DNA of 64,000 nt from Streptomyces sp. NBC_00193 (GTDB lineage Bacteria > Actinomycetota > Actinomycetes > Streptomycetales > Streptomycetaceae): contig NZ_JAPEMM010000002.1 of NCBI RefSeq assembly GCF_026342735.1, positions 310,001-374,000 on the forward strand. Reading direction: 5' to 3'. Numbering within the stretch: the first letter of the stretch is position 1; each line of letters starts with the position of its first letter. The translations under genes were made by a program, and so were the position numbers. This document shows positions 52,202-61,052 of this stretch, one piece after another. Below the pieces are notes generated by a model, which made no database searches, was not told the DNA's origin, and was given only the letters and a program-made list of their open reading frames with translations.

Positions 52202-55200
52202 ATGCACTCCCCCGCCCCATCCCCGCCGCCCGTCCCCGCACCGCCTCCCGGACCCTCCGCTCCGTCCCTCCCGGCGGCGCGCTCCGGCGGCGAGTCCGGG
52301 CCCAGCCCGCACCGGTCCGCGTTCCGGCCCGACATCGAGGGGCTGCGCGCCGTCGCCGTCCTCGCGGTCCTCGCCTTCCACGCCGGGGTTCCGGGGCTCG
52401 CGGGCGGTTTCGTCGGCGTGGACGTCTTCTTCGTCGTCTCCGGCTACCTCATCACCGGGCTGCTCGTCCGCGAGGCCGTCACCACCGGCCGGATCCGGCT
52501 GCTGGACTTCTTCTCCCGGCGGGCCCGCCGGCTCCTGCCGTCCGCCGCGGTCGTCCTCGGCGCGGTGGCCCTGGCCGGGGCCTGGCTGACCGTACCGCTG
52601 CGCCGCGCCGATCTGGAGCAGGACGTGGTCGCGGCGGCGCTCTCCGCCGCCAACTGGCGGTTCGTCGCCCAGCGGACCGACTACCTCGCCGCCGGGCACG
52701 AGCAGAGCCCGCTCCTGCACTTCTGGTCCCTCGCCGTCGAGGAGCAGTTCTACCTCCTCTGGGCTCCCCTGCTCGCCCTGATCGTGCTCGGTGCGGCCCG
52801 GGCCGTACGCCGGGGCCGTGCCGTGCGGGCCGCCGTGGCCCTGGCCGCCGTACCGCTGGTGCTCGCCTCGTTCGCGCTGTCCCTGCGCTGGACGGACCAC
52901 TCCGCCTCCCTCGCGTACCTCGCCACGCCCTCCCGGGTCTGGCAGTTCGGCGTCGGTGCGCTGGTGGCCCTGCTGCCCTGGCACCTCATGCGCGGCCCGC
53001 GCCCGCTGCGGCTGCTGTGCGGCTGGGCCGGGATCACGGCGATCGTCTGGAGCGCCGTCGCGTACGACGCGGCCACGCCCTACCCCGGCCACGCGGCCCT
53101 GGTTCCGACCCTGGGGGCGGCCGCCGTCATCCTCGCTGCGATCCCCGGCCGGGGCGAGCGCAGCACGCCGGGCGGCTACGGGATCGGCCGGCTGCTCGCG
53201 GGGCGGGCTCCCCGCGCGGTGGGGCGGCTCTCCTACACCCTGTACCTGTGGCACTGGCCGGTGCTCGTCCTCGCCGAGGCCCGCTTCGGCCCCCAGGACT
53301 GGCCGGTGAAGGCCGCGCTCACCCTGGCCGCCGCACTGCCCGCCTACACCACCATGCGCTGGGTCGAGCAGCCGCTGCGCCGCAGCCGCACCGTCTCCGA
53401 ATTCCCGCGCCGCGGGCTGTCGGTGGGCATCACGGCCGTGGTCCTGCCGGTGGTGCTCGCGCTGGTGGTGGGCACCACGACGCTGAACCTGCTCGGTCCG
53501 GCGACGCCGGTCCAGCTCGGCGGGCTGCCCCCCGGCGCCGCCTCCGGCCCGCACCTGCTCGCCCGTACGGGCTCCGCGCCGCCGGCGGCGGGCCCGGTCG
53601 TGCCCGGCCCCGCACAGGCGCGCAAGGACTTCCCGCCGGACGGGGCCTGCGAGGTGGCCCCGGCCGTGACCCGCAGCCCGGACTGCCTGTTCGGTGCGGT
53701 GGACAGCCCGGACCGGATCGTGCTGCTCGGCGATTCGCACGCCGGCCAGTGGTTCTCCGCGATGCTGGCCATGGCCGCCCAACGGGGTTGGGCCCTCCAG
53801 GAGTTGGTGAAGCAGGGCTGCCCCCTGCCGCAGCTCGCGGTGGACAGTCCGCAGCTCGGCCGCGCCTACCGGGAGTGCGACACCTGGCGCGCCGACGCCC
53901 TGGAGCGGCTGCGGCAGCAGCCGAAGCCGCGGCTCATCGTGATCTCCTCGCTCAACCGCTACACGGCTGATTCCGGACTCCTCGCCGAGGCCTGGGAGAA
54001 GACCCTCGCACCCCTTCGGGCGATCGGTGCGCCGATCGTCTACATCGAGGACACCCCCGTACCGGGTACGGACGTCCCCGCGTGCGTCTCCGGCAGCCCC
54101 GAGGAGCCCGCGGCCTGCGCGTTCAGCCGTGCGAACGCCCAGCAGCCCGATCCGCTGGCCCGGCGGATCGCCGCCGGCGGCCTGCCCGGCGTACGCGCCG
54201 TGAGCGTGAACCCGGTCCTGTGCCCGGGCGACGGGCCGACCTGCCCGGCCGTGCTGGACCGCATCCTGCTGTACCGCGACGACGCCCACCTGACCAACGT
54301 GGCGGTCGTCGTCCTGACCCCCCGGCTGGAACGGCTGCTCACGGATGCGGGCGCGCTGCCCGCCGTGGGCGGGGCGGGGGCCGCGTCCGGGCCGACGGGG
54401 CCCGCGGGCTGGACCGAGGTGTTCCGGGAGGAGTTCGACGGTCCCGCGGGCAGCCCTCCGTCCTCCGCCAACTGGCTGCACGACATCGGCACTTGCTACC
54501 CGGGATGCCCCGCCGCCCAGTGGGGCACCGGTGAGGTCGAGACGATGACCGACTCGACGGACAACGTCCGTCTCGACGGCAAGGGCGCACTGGAGATCGT
54601 CCCCACCCGCACGGCGGACGGCGCGTGGCGCTCGGGTCGCATCGAGACCCGGCGCTCCGACTTCGCGGCCCCGGCCGGCGGGATCCTGCGGATCGAGGCC
54701 GCGATCGCCCTGCCGGACGTGACCGGCGCCAAAGCGGCCGGCTACTGGCCGGCGTTCTGGACCCTCGGGGCGCCGCTGCGCGACGGGTACACGGGCTGGC
54801 CCGGCATCGGGGAGCTCGACATCATGGAATCGGTCAACGGCCGGGACAGCGTCTTCGCGACCATGCACTGCGGGACTCTCGAAGGCGGCCCGTGCCGGGA
54901 ACCTGCGGGCCTGAGCTCGGGCCCGCAGCCGTGCGGGGACTGCCGTACGGGGTTCCACACGTACGCCGTCGAGGTCGACCGCTCCCCCGGCGCCGAGGAA
55001 GTGCGCTGGTACCTGGACGGCCGGGTGCACCACCGGGTGGCCGCCTCCCGGATGGACCCGGACACGTGGAAGCGGGCGGTGGACCACGGCCTGTTCCTGA
55101 TCCTCAACGTGGCCATCGGCGGCGGCCTCCCGCTGGCCGACGGCGCGACCCCGGGCCCGGCCACCGAACCGGGCCACCCGATGCGGGTCGACCGGGTGAC

Positions 55201-55228
55201 CGTCTCCACCCGGGCCCGGGCCGCGTAA
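52202..55228 (+). CDS. Acyltransferase-3 / SGNH / GH16 three-domain fusion
   Basis: The protein has 1008 residues. A Pro/Ser-rich leader precedes an OafA/YrhL-type acyltransferase-3 domain (about 42-390) with ten-odd helices, H60 and FVGVDVFFVVSGYLITG. Residues 430-720 are SGNH-type, with GDSH at 510-513 and D694-H696. The C-terminal domain (about 735-1005) is GH16: GELDIMES supplies nucleophile E871 and acid/base E876. The two outer domains should face the wall. It shares a transcript with the GT2 gene. The inferred job is to acylate and trim the same glucan-like polymer. No stop or frame break lies between the domains. Confidence 0.9.
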   Translation: MHSPAPSPPPVPAPPPGPSAPSLPAARSGGESGPSPHRSAFRPDIEGLRAVAVLAVLAFHAGVPGLAGGFVGVDVFFVVSGYLITGLLVREAVTTGRIRLLDFFSRRARRLLPSAAVVLGAVALAGAWLTVPLRRADLEQDVVAAALSAANWRFVAQRTDYLAAGHEQSPLLHFWSLAVEEQFYLLWAPLLALIVLGAARAVRRGRAVRAAVALAAVPLVLASFALSLRWTDHSASLAYLATPSRVWQFGVGALVALLPWHLMRGPRPLRLLCGWAGITAIVWSAVAYDAATPYPGHAALVPTLGAAAVILAAIPGRGERSTPGGYGIGRLLAGRAPRAVGRLSYTLYLWHWPVLVLAEARFGPQDWPVKAALTLAAALPAYTTMRWVEQPLRRSRTVSEFPRRGLSVGITAVVLPVVLALVVGTTTLNLLGPATPVQLGGLPPGAASGPHLLARTGSAPPAAGPVVPGPAQARKDFPPDGACEVAPAVTRSPDCLFGAVDSPDRIVLLGDSHAGQWFSAMLAMAAQRGWALQELVKQGCPLPQLAVDSPQLGRAYRECDTWRADALERLRQQPKPRLIVISSLNRYTADSGLLAEAWEKTLAPLRAIGAPIVYIEDTPVPGTDVPACVSGSPEEPAACAFSRANAQQPDPLARRIAAGGLPGVRAVSVNPVLCPGDGPTCPAVLDRILLYRDDAHLTNVAVVVLTPRLERLLTDAGALPAVGGAGAASGPTGPAGWTEVFREEFDGPAGSPPSSANWLHDIGTCYPGCPAAQWGTGEVETMTDSTDNVRLDGKGALEIVPTRTADGAWRSGRIETRRSDFAAPAGGILRIEAAIALPDVTGAKAAGYWPAFWTLGAPLRDGYTGWPGIGELDIMESVNGRDSVFATMHCGTLEGGPCREPAGLSSGPQPCGDCRTGFHTYAVEVDRSPGAEEVRWYLDGRVHHRVAASRMDPDTWKRAVDHGLFLILNVAIGGGLPLADGATPGPATEPGHPMRVDRVTVSTRARAA

Positions 55229-55272
55229 CGCCGCTGCCGCACTGACCGCTCCCCGCTCCCGACGGCGAGCTG

Positions 55273-55689
55273 TCAGTGCGGGCCGAAGCCTTGGAAGGTC
55301 CCTGATGCATCAGCGGCTTCGGCGAACTCCTCGAAGTACATGTTCGCGAGGCCGAGGTTGGCCGACACGTCGAAGAACCACCGGGCCGGGACCCTGAACG
55401 TCCGCCCGGGCTCGACCCAGAGGTCCACGGCCAGAAGCGGGTGGTCCTGATCCGCCATCGCGGTCGCGTCCGCGATGAACAGGTGGTTGAACCACTCGCG
55501 TTCCTCCGCGGCGGCCGCCGCGTCCGCCAGGGCCTGGACATCCGCCTCGGCGAAGCGGCGGTCGCTGACGAACGTGGCACCGTCGATCGCGCTCCGCAGC
55601 GCGTCCCACGCCGCCTCGTCGCCGAAGTGGGTGCGCAGCACCAGCGAGGTCAGGTCACCGGGCTTGGGCAGGGGCATCGGCATGGGCAT
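55273..55689 (-). CDS. DUF6924 family protein
   Basis: The protein has 138 residues. After a short MPMPMP start it reads DLTSLVLRTHFGDEAAWDAL and ends with ANMYFEEFAEAADASGTFQG, the pattern of DUF6924, a soluble actinobacterial family of unknown function. ATG 55689 has GGGAGGA 8 bp upstream; two further ATGs follow in frame. It is convergent with the fusion gene. Confidence 0.8.
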   Translation of the reverse strand: MPMPMPLPKPGDLTSLVLRTHFGDEAAWDALRSAIDGATFVSDRRFAEADVQALADAAAAAEEREWFNHLFIADATAMADQDHPLLAVDLWVEPGRTFRVPARWFFDVSANLGLANMYFEEFAEAADASGTFQGFGPH

Positions 55690-55791
55690 GGGCGCGATCC
55701 TCCCACCCGGCACCGGCAACGGCCCCGGACACGCCCTCCGCGTGGGGCGGACTCGGGCCCTCCCGGCCGGGAAGGGTGGGACAGTGGAGGC

Positions 55792-56523
55792 ATGTGTGGT
55801 CGATATGCCTCCTCCCGGGCACCGCAAGACCTCGCCGGGCTCTTCGATGCCCGGCTCGATCCCGGCCGGGAGCTCGGGCCCTCGTGGAACGTCGCGCCCA
55901 CCGACGAGGTGTGGGCGGTCCTGGAGCGCGCCGACCGGGACACCGGCGAGCTCGGGCGGCAGCTGCGTCCGGTGCGGTGGGGTCTGGTGCCGTCCTGGGC
56001 CAAGGACCCTGCCGTGGGCTCACGGATGATCAACGCGCGGGTGGAGACCGTCCACGAGAAGCCCGCGTTCCGGCGGGCCCTCGCCAAACGCCGGTGCCTG
56101 CTGCCCGCGGACGGCTTCTACGAGTGGGAGGCCGTACCCGCCACCGGTACGGCCAAGGCCTACAAGCAGCCCTACTTCATCCGGCCCGAGACCGGCTCGG
56201 TCATGGCCATGGCCGGGCTGTACGAGTTCTGGCGCGATCCGGCCGTCGCCGACCGGGACGACCCGGACGCCTGGCTCACCACGGCCACGATCATCACCAC
56301 CGAGGCCACGGACGCGGCCGGCCGCGTCCATCCCCGGATGCCTCTCGCCCTCGACCCCGGCGACTACGAGGCCTGGCTCGACCCCTCCCACGAGGACACG
56401 ACGGACCTCCGTGCCCTGCTCCACACCCCCGCCGGCGGCCGGCTCGCGGTGACCGCGGTCTCGACGGCCGTCAACAGCGTCCGCAACAACGGCCCCCACC
56501 TCCTCGACCCCGCCACTTCGTAA
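55792..56523 (+). CDS. SOS response-associated peptidase (YedK/HMCES family)
   Basis: The protein has 243 residues. The catalytic C2 follows the initiator Met (MCGRY). NARVET, FYEWE and HPRMP supply the other conserved residues of SRAP proteins, which crosslink to abasic sites in single-stranded DNA. ATG 55792 follows GGAGG. It is a stand-alone gene, divergent from DUF6924. Confidence 0.95.
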   Translation: MCGRYASSRAPQDLAGLFDARLDPGRELGPSWNVAPTDEVWAVLERADRDTGELGRQLRPVRWGLVPSWAKDPAVGSRMINARVETVHEKPAFRRALAKRRCLLPADGFYEWEAVPATGTAKAYKQPYFIRPETGSVMAMAGLYEFWRDPAVADRDDPDAWLTTATIITTEATDAAGRVHPRMPLALDPGDYEAWLDPSHEDTTDLRALLHTPAGGRLAVTAVSTAVNSVRNNGPHLLDPATS

Positions 56524-56811
56524 CCTCGTATCCTCTCGGAAATTCGTACGAGCCCGGTGGCCGATTTCGGGGTTTCCAACGGTTTGGCGGGACGATCCGG
56601 CATTTGGCGCCCGCCGCGCCCCGGCCACTGCGATGCTTCCGCCGGTATCACCGGGCCGCGGTCCTTCCGACCGGCCCCGGAATACCGGCGAACGGGCGGC
56701 ACCGCCGGAGGAAGCTGCACTCCGGTCCGTCGTACGGGAGCGTCCGGCCGCGGCTTCCCGGGAGTATGCGACTCCGGCCGCCGCCGGACGGAGGCGAGAG
56801 GGGGAGACGCG

Positions 56812-58641
56812 ATGTCTTCGACTGCTGTGTTACATGGTCCGCGCGCCCGGTGGCGGCGCCGGCTGCTGGCGGTGGCCGCGTCCTCGGCGCTGGCCGCGGG
56901 CGGCCTGACGGTTCTGGCGCCCCCGGCCTCGGCGGAGGGGGTGTGCGCAGCCCCTGTCCTGGTGGGTGCCACGACCACGATCACCTGCTCGGCGGGAGGT
57001 TCCGGAAGCGTCACGGTGCCCGACGGCGTCTCCCTCGGCGTGGTGACCCTGGACGGCGCCGGGGGCGGGAACGCCGCCGACGGCACCGCCGGGGGCAAGG
57101 GCGCGCACCTCGTCGCGACCGTCCCGGCCACGCCCGGGCAGACCTTCAACGTGACCGTCGGACGGCGCGGCGCCAACGGCACGGCGAGCGCGCAGTTCGG
57201 CGTGCCGGGCTCCGGCGGCGCTCTGGTCGCGGTGACCACGGCCGCCAACGCGCCGCTCCTGACGGCCGGTTCGGGCGGCGGGGCGGGTGGAGCGGGCATC
57301 GGCTCCCCCGCATACCGGGGAGCGGCCGGTGGTGACAGCGGCAGCGCGGGCGCCGACGGCAACGGCCTGGTCCCCGACGCGCAGGGCGGTACGGGCGGCG
57401 GCCCGGGCACCGACACGGCCGGCGGGGCCGCCGGAATCGGGGGTGCCGGGGCGGACAACGAGGGCCCGAACGGCTCCCCGGGCGCCTTTCCGAACGGCGC
57501 CGGCGGCTCCGCCGGGCAGGGCGTGTTCAGCCCGACGGGCGCCGGCGGCCGCGGCGGAGCCGGGTACGGCGGCGGAGGCCGGGGCGGAGCCGGCGGCAGA
57601 TACGGCAGCACCGGTGGTGGCGGAGGAGGGGGTGGCGGAGGGTCCAGCCTGGTCTCCGGGACGGCACCCGGCTCGTCCGCGACCCTGACCGAGGGGGCCA
57701 ACGCCGGTGACGGGCGGATCGTATTCGCCTTCACCCTGCCGCCCACGATCACCTCCGTCGGCCCGGCCGCCGGACCCACGGGCGGCGGTACGGCCGTGAC
57801 GGTCACCGGCACGAACCTGTCGGGCGCCGTCCTCACCTTCGGCGCGGACAACCCCGCCACCAACGTCACGTGCACCGAGACCTCGTGCACCGCCACCGCT
57901 CCGGCCGGGACCGGCACCGTGGACGTCCGCGCCACCACCCCCGGTGGCACCAGCGCCCCGTCCCCCGCGGGCCGCTACACCTACGTCCCCGTCCCCGTGG
58001 TGACCTCGCTCAGCCCCGCCGTCGGCACGACGGCCGGCGGTACGGTCGTCACCGTCGGCGGCACCGGCCTGGACGGCGCCACCTCGATCACCTTCGGCCC
58101 CGGCAACCCGGGCACCGGCCTCTCCTGCACCCCCACGGCCTGCACCGCGACCGCGCCCGCCCACGCCACGGGCCCCGTGGACGTCCAGGTCACCACGCCC
58201 GGCGGCACCAGCGCGGTGACCGGCGCGAGCCGGTACACGTACCAGCTCCCGCCCGCCGACATCGACGTGGACCTGACCGCACAGCCCGGCTTCAGCCTGC
58301 TGGTCCCCTACCTCTCCTACACCCTGACCGCCCGCAACACCGGTCCCGGTACGGTCACTTCGGCAACCCTCACGGCAACCCTGCCGTCGGGTGCGTCCGC
58401 CAACACCCTGTCCCCGGGATGCACGGCCGCCGGGTCCACGGTGACCTGCGCCTACGGGACCATCGCCAACGGCGCCACCGCCACCAAGACCTTCCGGGTA
58501 CCGCTGGGCCTGCTCTCGCTGGGGCGCGTCACGGTCTCCGCCACCCGTACGGCGTCCGCGCCGACCGACCCCAACCCGCTCAACGACAGCGCGACCGCCA
58601 GCTGCACGGTGGTCTCCGTCCTCCTGGCCACCTGCCCCTGA
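56812..58641 (+). CDS. Secreted Gly-rich protein with IPT/TIG and DUF11 domains
   Basis: The protein has 609 residues with a signal peptide (LLAVAASSALAAGGLTVLAP). Residues 45-300 are a glycine-rich domain ending in a long poly-Gly stretch. Two IPT/TIG domains follow (each beginning PTITSVGPAAGPTGGGTAV or VVTSLSPAVGTTAGGT), then a DUF11 domain (LSYTLTARNTGPGTVTSATL) at the C-terminus. No sortase motif or membrane anchor is seen, so it is free or matrix-bound. A GGGGGAG site precedes ATG 56812; the 288-bp leader upstream holds no gene. Expected role: surface or matrix adhesin-like protein. Confidence 0.83.
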   Translation: MSSTAVLHGPRARWRRRLLAVAASSALAAGGLTVLAPPASAEGVCAAPVLVGATTTITCSAGGSGSVTVPDGVSLGVVTLDGAGGGNAADGTAGGKGAHLVATVPATPGQTFNVTVGRRGANGTASAQFGVPGSGGALVAVTTAANAPLLTAGSGGGAGGAGIGSPAYRGAAGGDSGSAGADGNGLVPDAQGGTGGGPGTDTAGGAAGIGGAGADNEGPNGSPGAFPNGAGGSAGQGVFSPTGAGGRGGAGYGGGGRGGAGGRYGSTGGGGGGGGGGSSLVSGTAPGSSATLTEGANAGDGRIVFAFTLPPTITSVGPAAGPTGGGTAVTVTGTNLSGAVLTFGADNPATNVTCTETSCTATAPAGTGTVDVRATTPGGTSAPSPAGRYTYVPVPVVTSLSPAVGTTAGGTVVTVGGTGLDGATSITFGPGNPGTGLSCTPTACTATAPAHATGPVDVQVTTPGGTSAVTGASRYTYQLPPADIDVDLTAQPGFSLLVPYLSYTLTARNTGPGTVTSATLTATLPSGASANTLSPGCTAAGSTVTCAYGTIANGATATKTFRVPLGLLSLGRVTVSATRTASAPTDPNPLNDSATASCTVVSVLLATCP

Positions 58642-58688
58642 CCCGGCACCGGCGTCTCCGCCAACGGGACTCCCTGCACGCCTGATTG

Positions 58689-58723
58689 CCGCCGGCCCGC
58701 CTCCTCACGAGACGGGCCGGCGG
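58689..58723 (+). terminator. Strong hairpin terminator
   Basis: CCGCCGGCCCG (58689-58699) and CGGGCCGGCGG (58713-58723) are perfect 11-bp arms, 47 bp after the IPT/TIG gene and 47 bp before the convergent TetR stop, so it may serve both. Confidence 0.75.
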
Positions 58724-58770
58724 TGCGTCCGGGTCACAGTCGGGCGGGTCGCGGCCAAGCGGCGGCGCGG

Positions 58771-59394
58771 TCAGGCGGGGCCGGCCTCCTCGCGGCCGGT
58801 CAGCTCGTGACCGGTGACGGCCCGCGCGTAGGACCGCAGGGCGGCGATCACCTCGGTGCGCGTGCGCCGGCCGGCGAGCACCTCCATCTGGTAACCGTCC
58901 TCCATGGCGACGAAGTTCGCCGCCAGCAGCCGGGGCGGATCCTGGAGCAGGAAGTGCCCCTGCGCCTGGCCGAGGACCAGGATGCCGGAGTACACCGCGA
59001 TCTGGCGTTCCGTCAGGGCGCTGTCGAGCGCCGCCGCCCGGGCGTCGCGCAGGCAGCGCGGCCAGTACTCGAAGAGCAGCCGGGTCAGCGCGTCGTCGGG
59101 ACCGCCGGCGACGCCGTGGTCGATGCAGGCCCGCAGTTTGTCGCGGGCGTCGTCGAAGCGGTCCGCGGCCTCCTCGCGCTCCTTGCTGTAGCGCTCGATG
59201 GCCTCCTGGTAGGTGGAGTGGACTAGGGCGTCCAGATCGCCGTAGTAGAGCACCGCGGCGGGGGTGACCCCGGCCTGGTCGGCGACGTCGCGCAGCCGCA
59301 GGCCCTCCAGTCCGCGTACCAGTACGGCGCGCTCCACCGCCTTGCCCAGCTCGGTCCGGCGGTTCTCCTTGCCGGTTCCCTTCCTGGCTGCCAC
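58771..59394 (-). CDS. TetR-family regulator of the permease/amidohydrolase pair
   Basis: The protein has 207 residues. The helix-turn-helix is LRDVADQAGVTPAAVLYYGD, and the C-terminal part is BetI-like. It is divergent from an APC permease, and the gap holds two matching palindromes. It should repress the permease-amidohydrolase operon and itself until a nitrogen compound binds. Confidence 0.9.
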   Translation of the reverse strand: MAARKGTGKENRRTELGKAVERAVLVRGLEGLRLRDVADQAGVTPAAVLYYGDLDALVHSTYQEAIERYSKEREEAADRFDDARDKLRACIDHGVAGGPDDALTRLLFEYWPRCLRDARAAALDSALTERQIAVYSGILVLGQAQGHFLLQDPPRLLAANFVAMEDGYQMEVLAGRRTRTEVIAALRSYARAVTGHELTGREEAGPA

Positions 59395-59419
59395 GCCATG
59401 CCCTCCAGACGTCGATCAT

Positions 59420-59491
59420 CTAAATCTGGGTTTAACAATATCGCCCAGACCATTGACGGTCCAGGAAGCCGAGCATTAAATCTGCGTTTAA
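59420..59491. promoter_or_regulatory. Twin TetR operators
   Basis: TAAATCTGGGTTTA (59421-59434) and TTAAATCTGCGTTTAA (59476-59491) share the core TAAATCTGSGTTTAA. Each is an inverted repeat with a 6-bp centre. They lie 56 bp apart, one by each divergent gene start. Confidence 0.72.
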
Positions 59492-59541
59492 CGCGGCGTC
59501 TCACGCACTGCGCACCACACCTGCGGCCTCCAGGAGGCATC

Positions 59542-61044
59542 ATGACCAACCCGACCGACACCGGGGCCAGAACCGGGCCGGCGCCCGCCCCCGTCGGCAA
59601 GGGGCTGCGCGGCGGCTCCGTGGGCCTGCTCGCCTCCGTCACCCTCGGGCTGTCGTCCGTGGCACCGGCGTACAGCATCGCCGTCACCCTCGGCTTCGTG
59701 ACGCTCGCCGTCGGCGACCTGGCTCCGGCCGCCCTGCTCCTGGGATTCGTACCGATCCTGCTCACCGCCTTCGCGTTCCGCGAACTGAACCGCGAGATGC
59801 CGGACTGCGGCACCAATTTCGTGTGGACCACCCGCGCCTTCGGGCCGGTGGCCGGCTGGTTCACCGGGGGCTGGGTCGTGATCGTCGCCACCCTCATCGC
59901 GATGACCGCCCTGTCCCAGGTCGGCGCCGTGTACCTGTTGAACCTGCTCGGTCTGCATTCCCTCGCCGGGGACGACGTCGCCGTCACGGTGACCGCCCTC
60001 CTCCTGCTGGCCGCGTGCACCGCGGTCTCCGTCCGGGGACTGCACCTGGCCGCCTCCGTGCAGTACGTGCTCCTCGGCCTGCAACTGGTCGCCCTGCTCG
60101 GCTTCGGCGCGGCCGCCTTCGCCCGCGACGGCGCCGTCACCCCCTCCCTGGCGTGGCTCGACCCCAGCGCCTTCGACGGATTCGGGCCCTTCGCCGAAGC
60201 CGTCCTGCTCTGTCTGTTCATCTACTGGGGGTGGGACTCCCTGCTCGCCGCGAACGAGGAGACCCGGGACGGCGAACGCGTGGCCGGGCAGGCCGCCGTC
60301 ATCTCGACGCTCCTGCTCCTGGGCACCTACCTGTTCACCGCATTCGCCGCGATCAGCTTCGCCGGTACCGGCACCACGGGCCTGGGCCTCGGCAACCCGG
60401 AGAACGCCGCCGACGTCCTCACGACCCTCGCGCCTCCCGTACTCGGCGGCGCACTCGCCAAGGTGATGCAGCTCGCCGTCTGCGTCTCGGCGGTCTCGGC
60501 CCTGCTCACCTGCCTCGTCGGCAATTCCCGCGGCACCCTGTCCATGGCCGCCCACGGAGCCCTGCCGCGCGCCTTCACCCGGATCCACCCCCGGCACCGC
60601 ACGCCCGCCTTCGGGACCCTGGCCTGCGGAACGGCGGCGGCCGGCACGCTGATCCTGCTCCGGCTCGTCTCCGCCGACTTCCTCGGCGACGCCGTCCTCT
60701 GTGTCGGGCTGCTCATCGCCTGCTACTACGGCACCACCGCCCTGAGCTGCGTCTGGTACTTCCGGCGGAGCCTGCGCGATTCCCCGCGCGACCTCCTGCT
60801 GCGCGGCGTCCTGCCCCTGCTGGGCGGCCTGCTGATGCTGGCGGCCTTCGCCCGCAGCGCCTACGACATGTACGACCCCGCTTACGGCAGCACCTCCTTC
60901 CACGGCGTCGGCGGAGTCTTCCTCCTCGGCGCCGGATCCCTCGCCGCGGGCGCCCTGGCCCTGCTGATCGCCCGCACCCGTTTCCGCCGCTTCTTCCGCG
61001 AAGGCCGCACGTCGGTCGCCGCGCTCACCGTCACCGAGGACTGA
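59542..61044 (+). CDS. Amino acid/amine permease, APC superfamily
   Basis: The protein has 500 residues with about 12 helices. The start (GLLASVTLGLSSVAPAYSIA) and the helix-3 region (MPDCGTNFVWTTRAFGPVAG) match the actinobacterial APC permeases for amines or amino acids. CAGGAGG precedes ATG 59542. It is in one operon with a carbon-nitrogen hydrolase after an 8-bp gap, so import of an amide, nitrile or amine followed by hydrolysis is likely. Confidence 0.9.
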   Translation: MTNPTDTGARTGPAPAPVGKGLRGGSVGLLASVTLGLSSVAPAYSIAVTLGFVTLAVGDLAPAALLLGFVPILLTAFAFRELNREMPDCGTNFVWTTRAFGPVAGWFTGGWVVIVATLIAMTALSQVGAVYLLNLLGLHSLAGDDVAVTVTALLLLAACTAVSVRGLHLAASVQYVLLGLQLVALLGFGAAAFARDGAVTPSLAWLDPSAFDGFGPFAEAVLLCLFIYWGWDSLLAANEETRDGERVAGQAAVISTLLLLGTYLFTAFAAISFAGTGTTGLGLGNPENAADVLTTLAPPVLGGALAKVMQLAVCVSAVSALLTCLVGNSRGTLSMAAHGALPRAFTRIHPRHRTPAFGTLACGTAAAGTLILLRLVSADFLGDAVLCVGLLIACYYGTTALSCVWYFRRSLRDSPRDLLLRGVLPLLGGLLMLAAFARSAYDMYDPAYGSTSFHGVGGVFLLGAGSLAAGALALLIARTRFRRFFREGRTSVAALTVTED

Positions 61045-61052
61045 CCACACCC

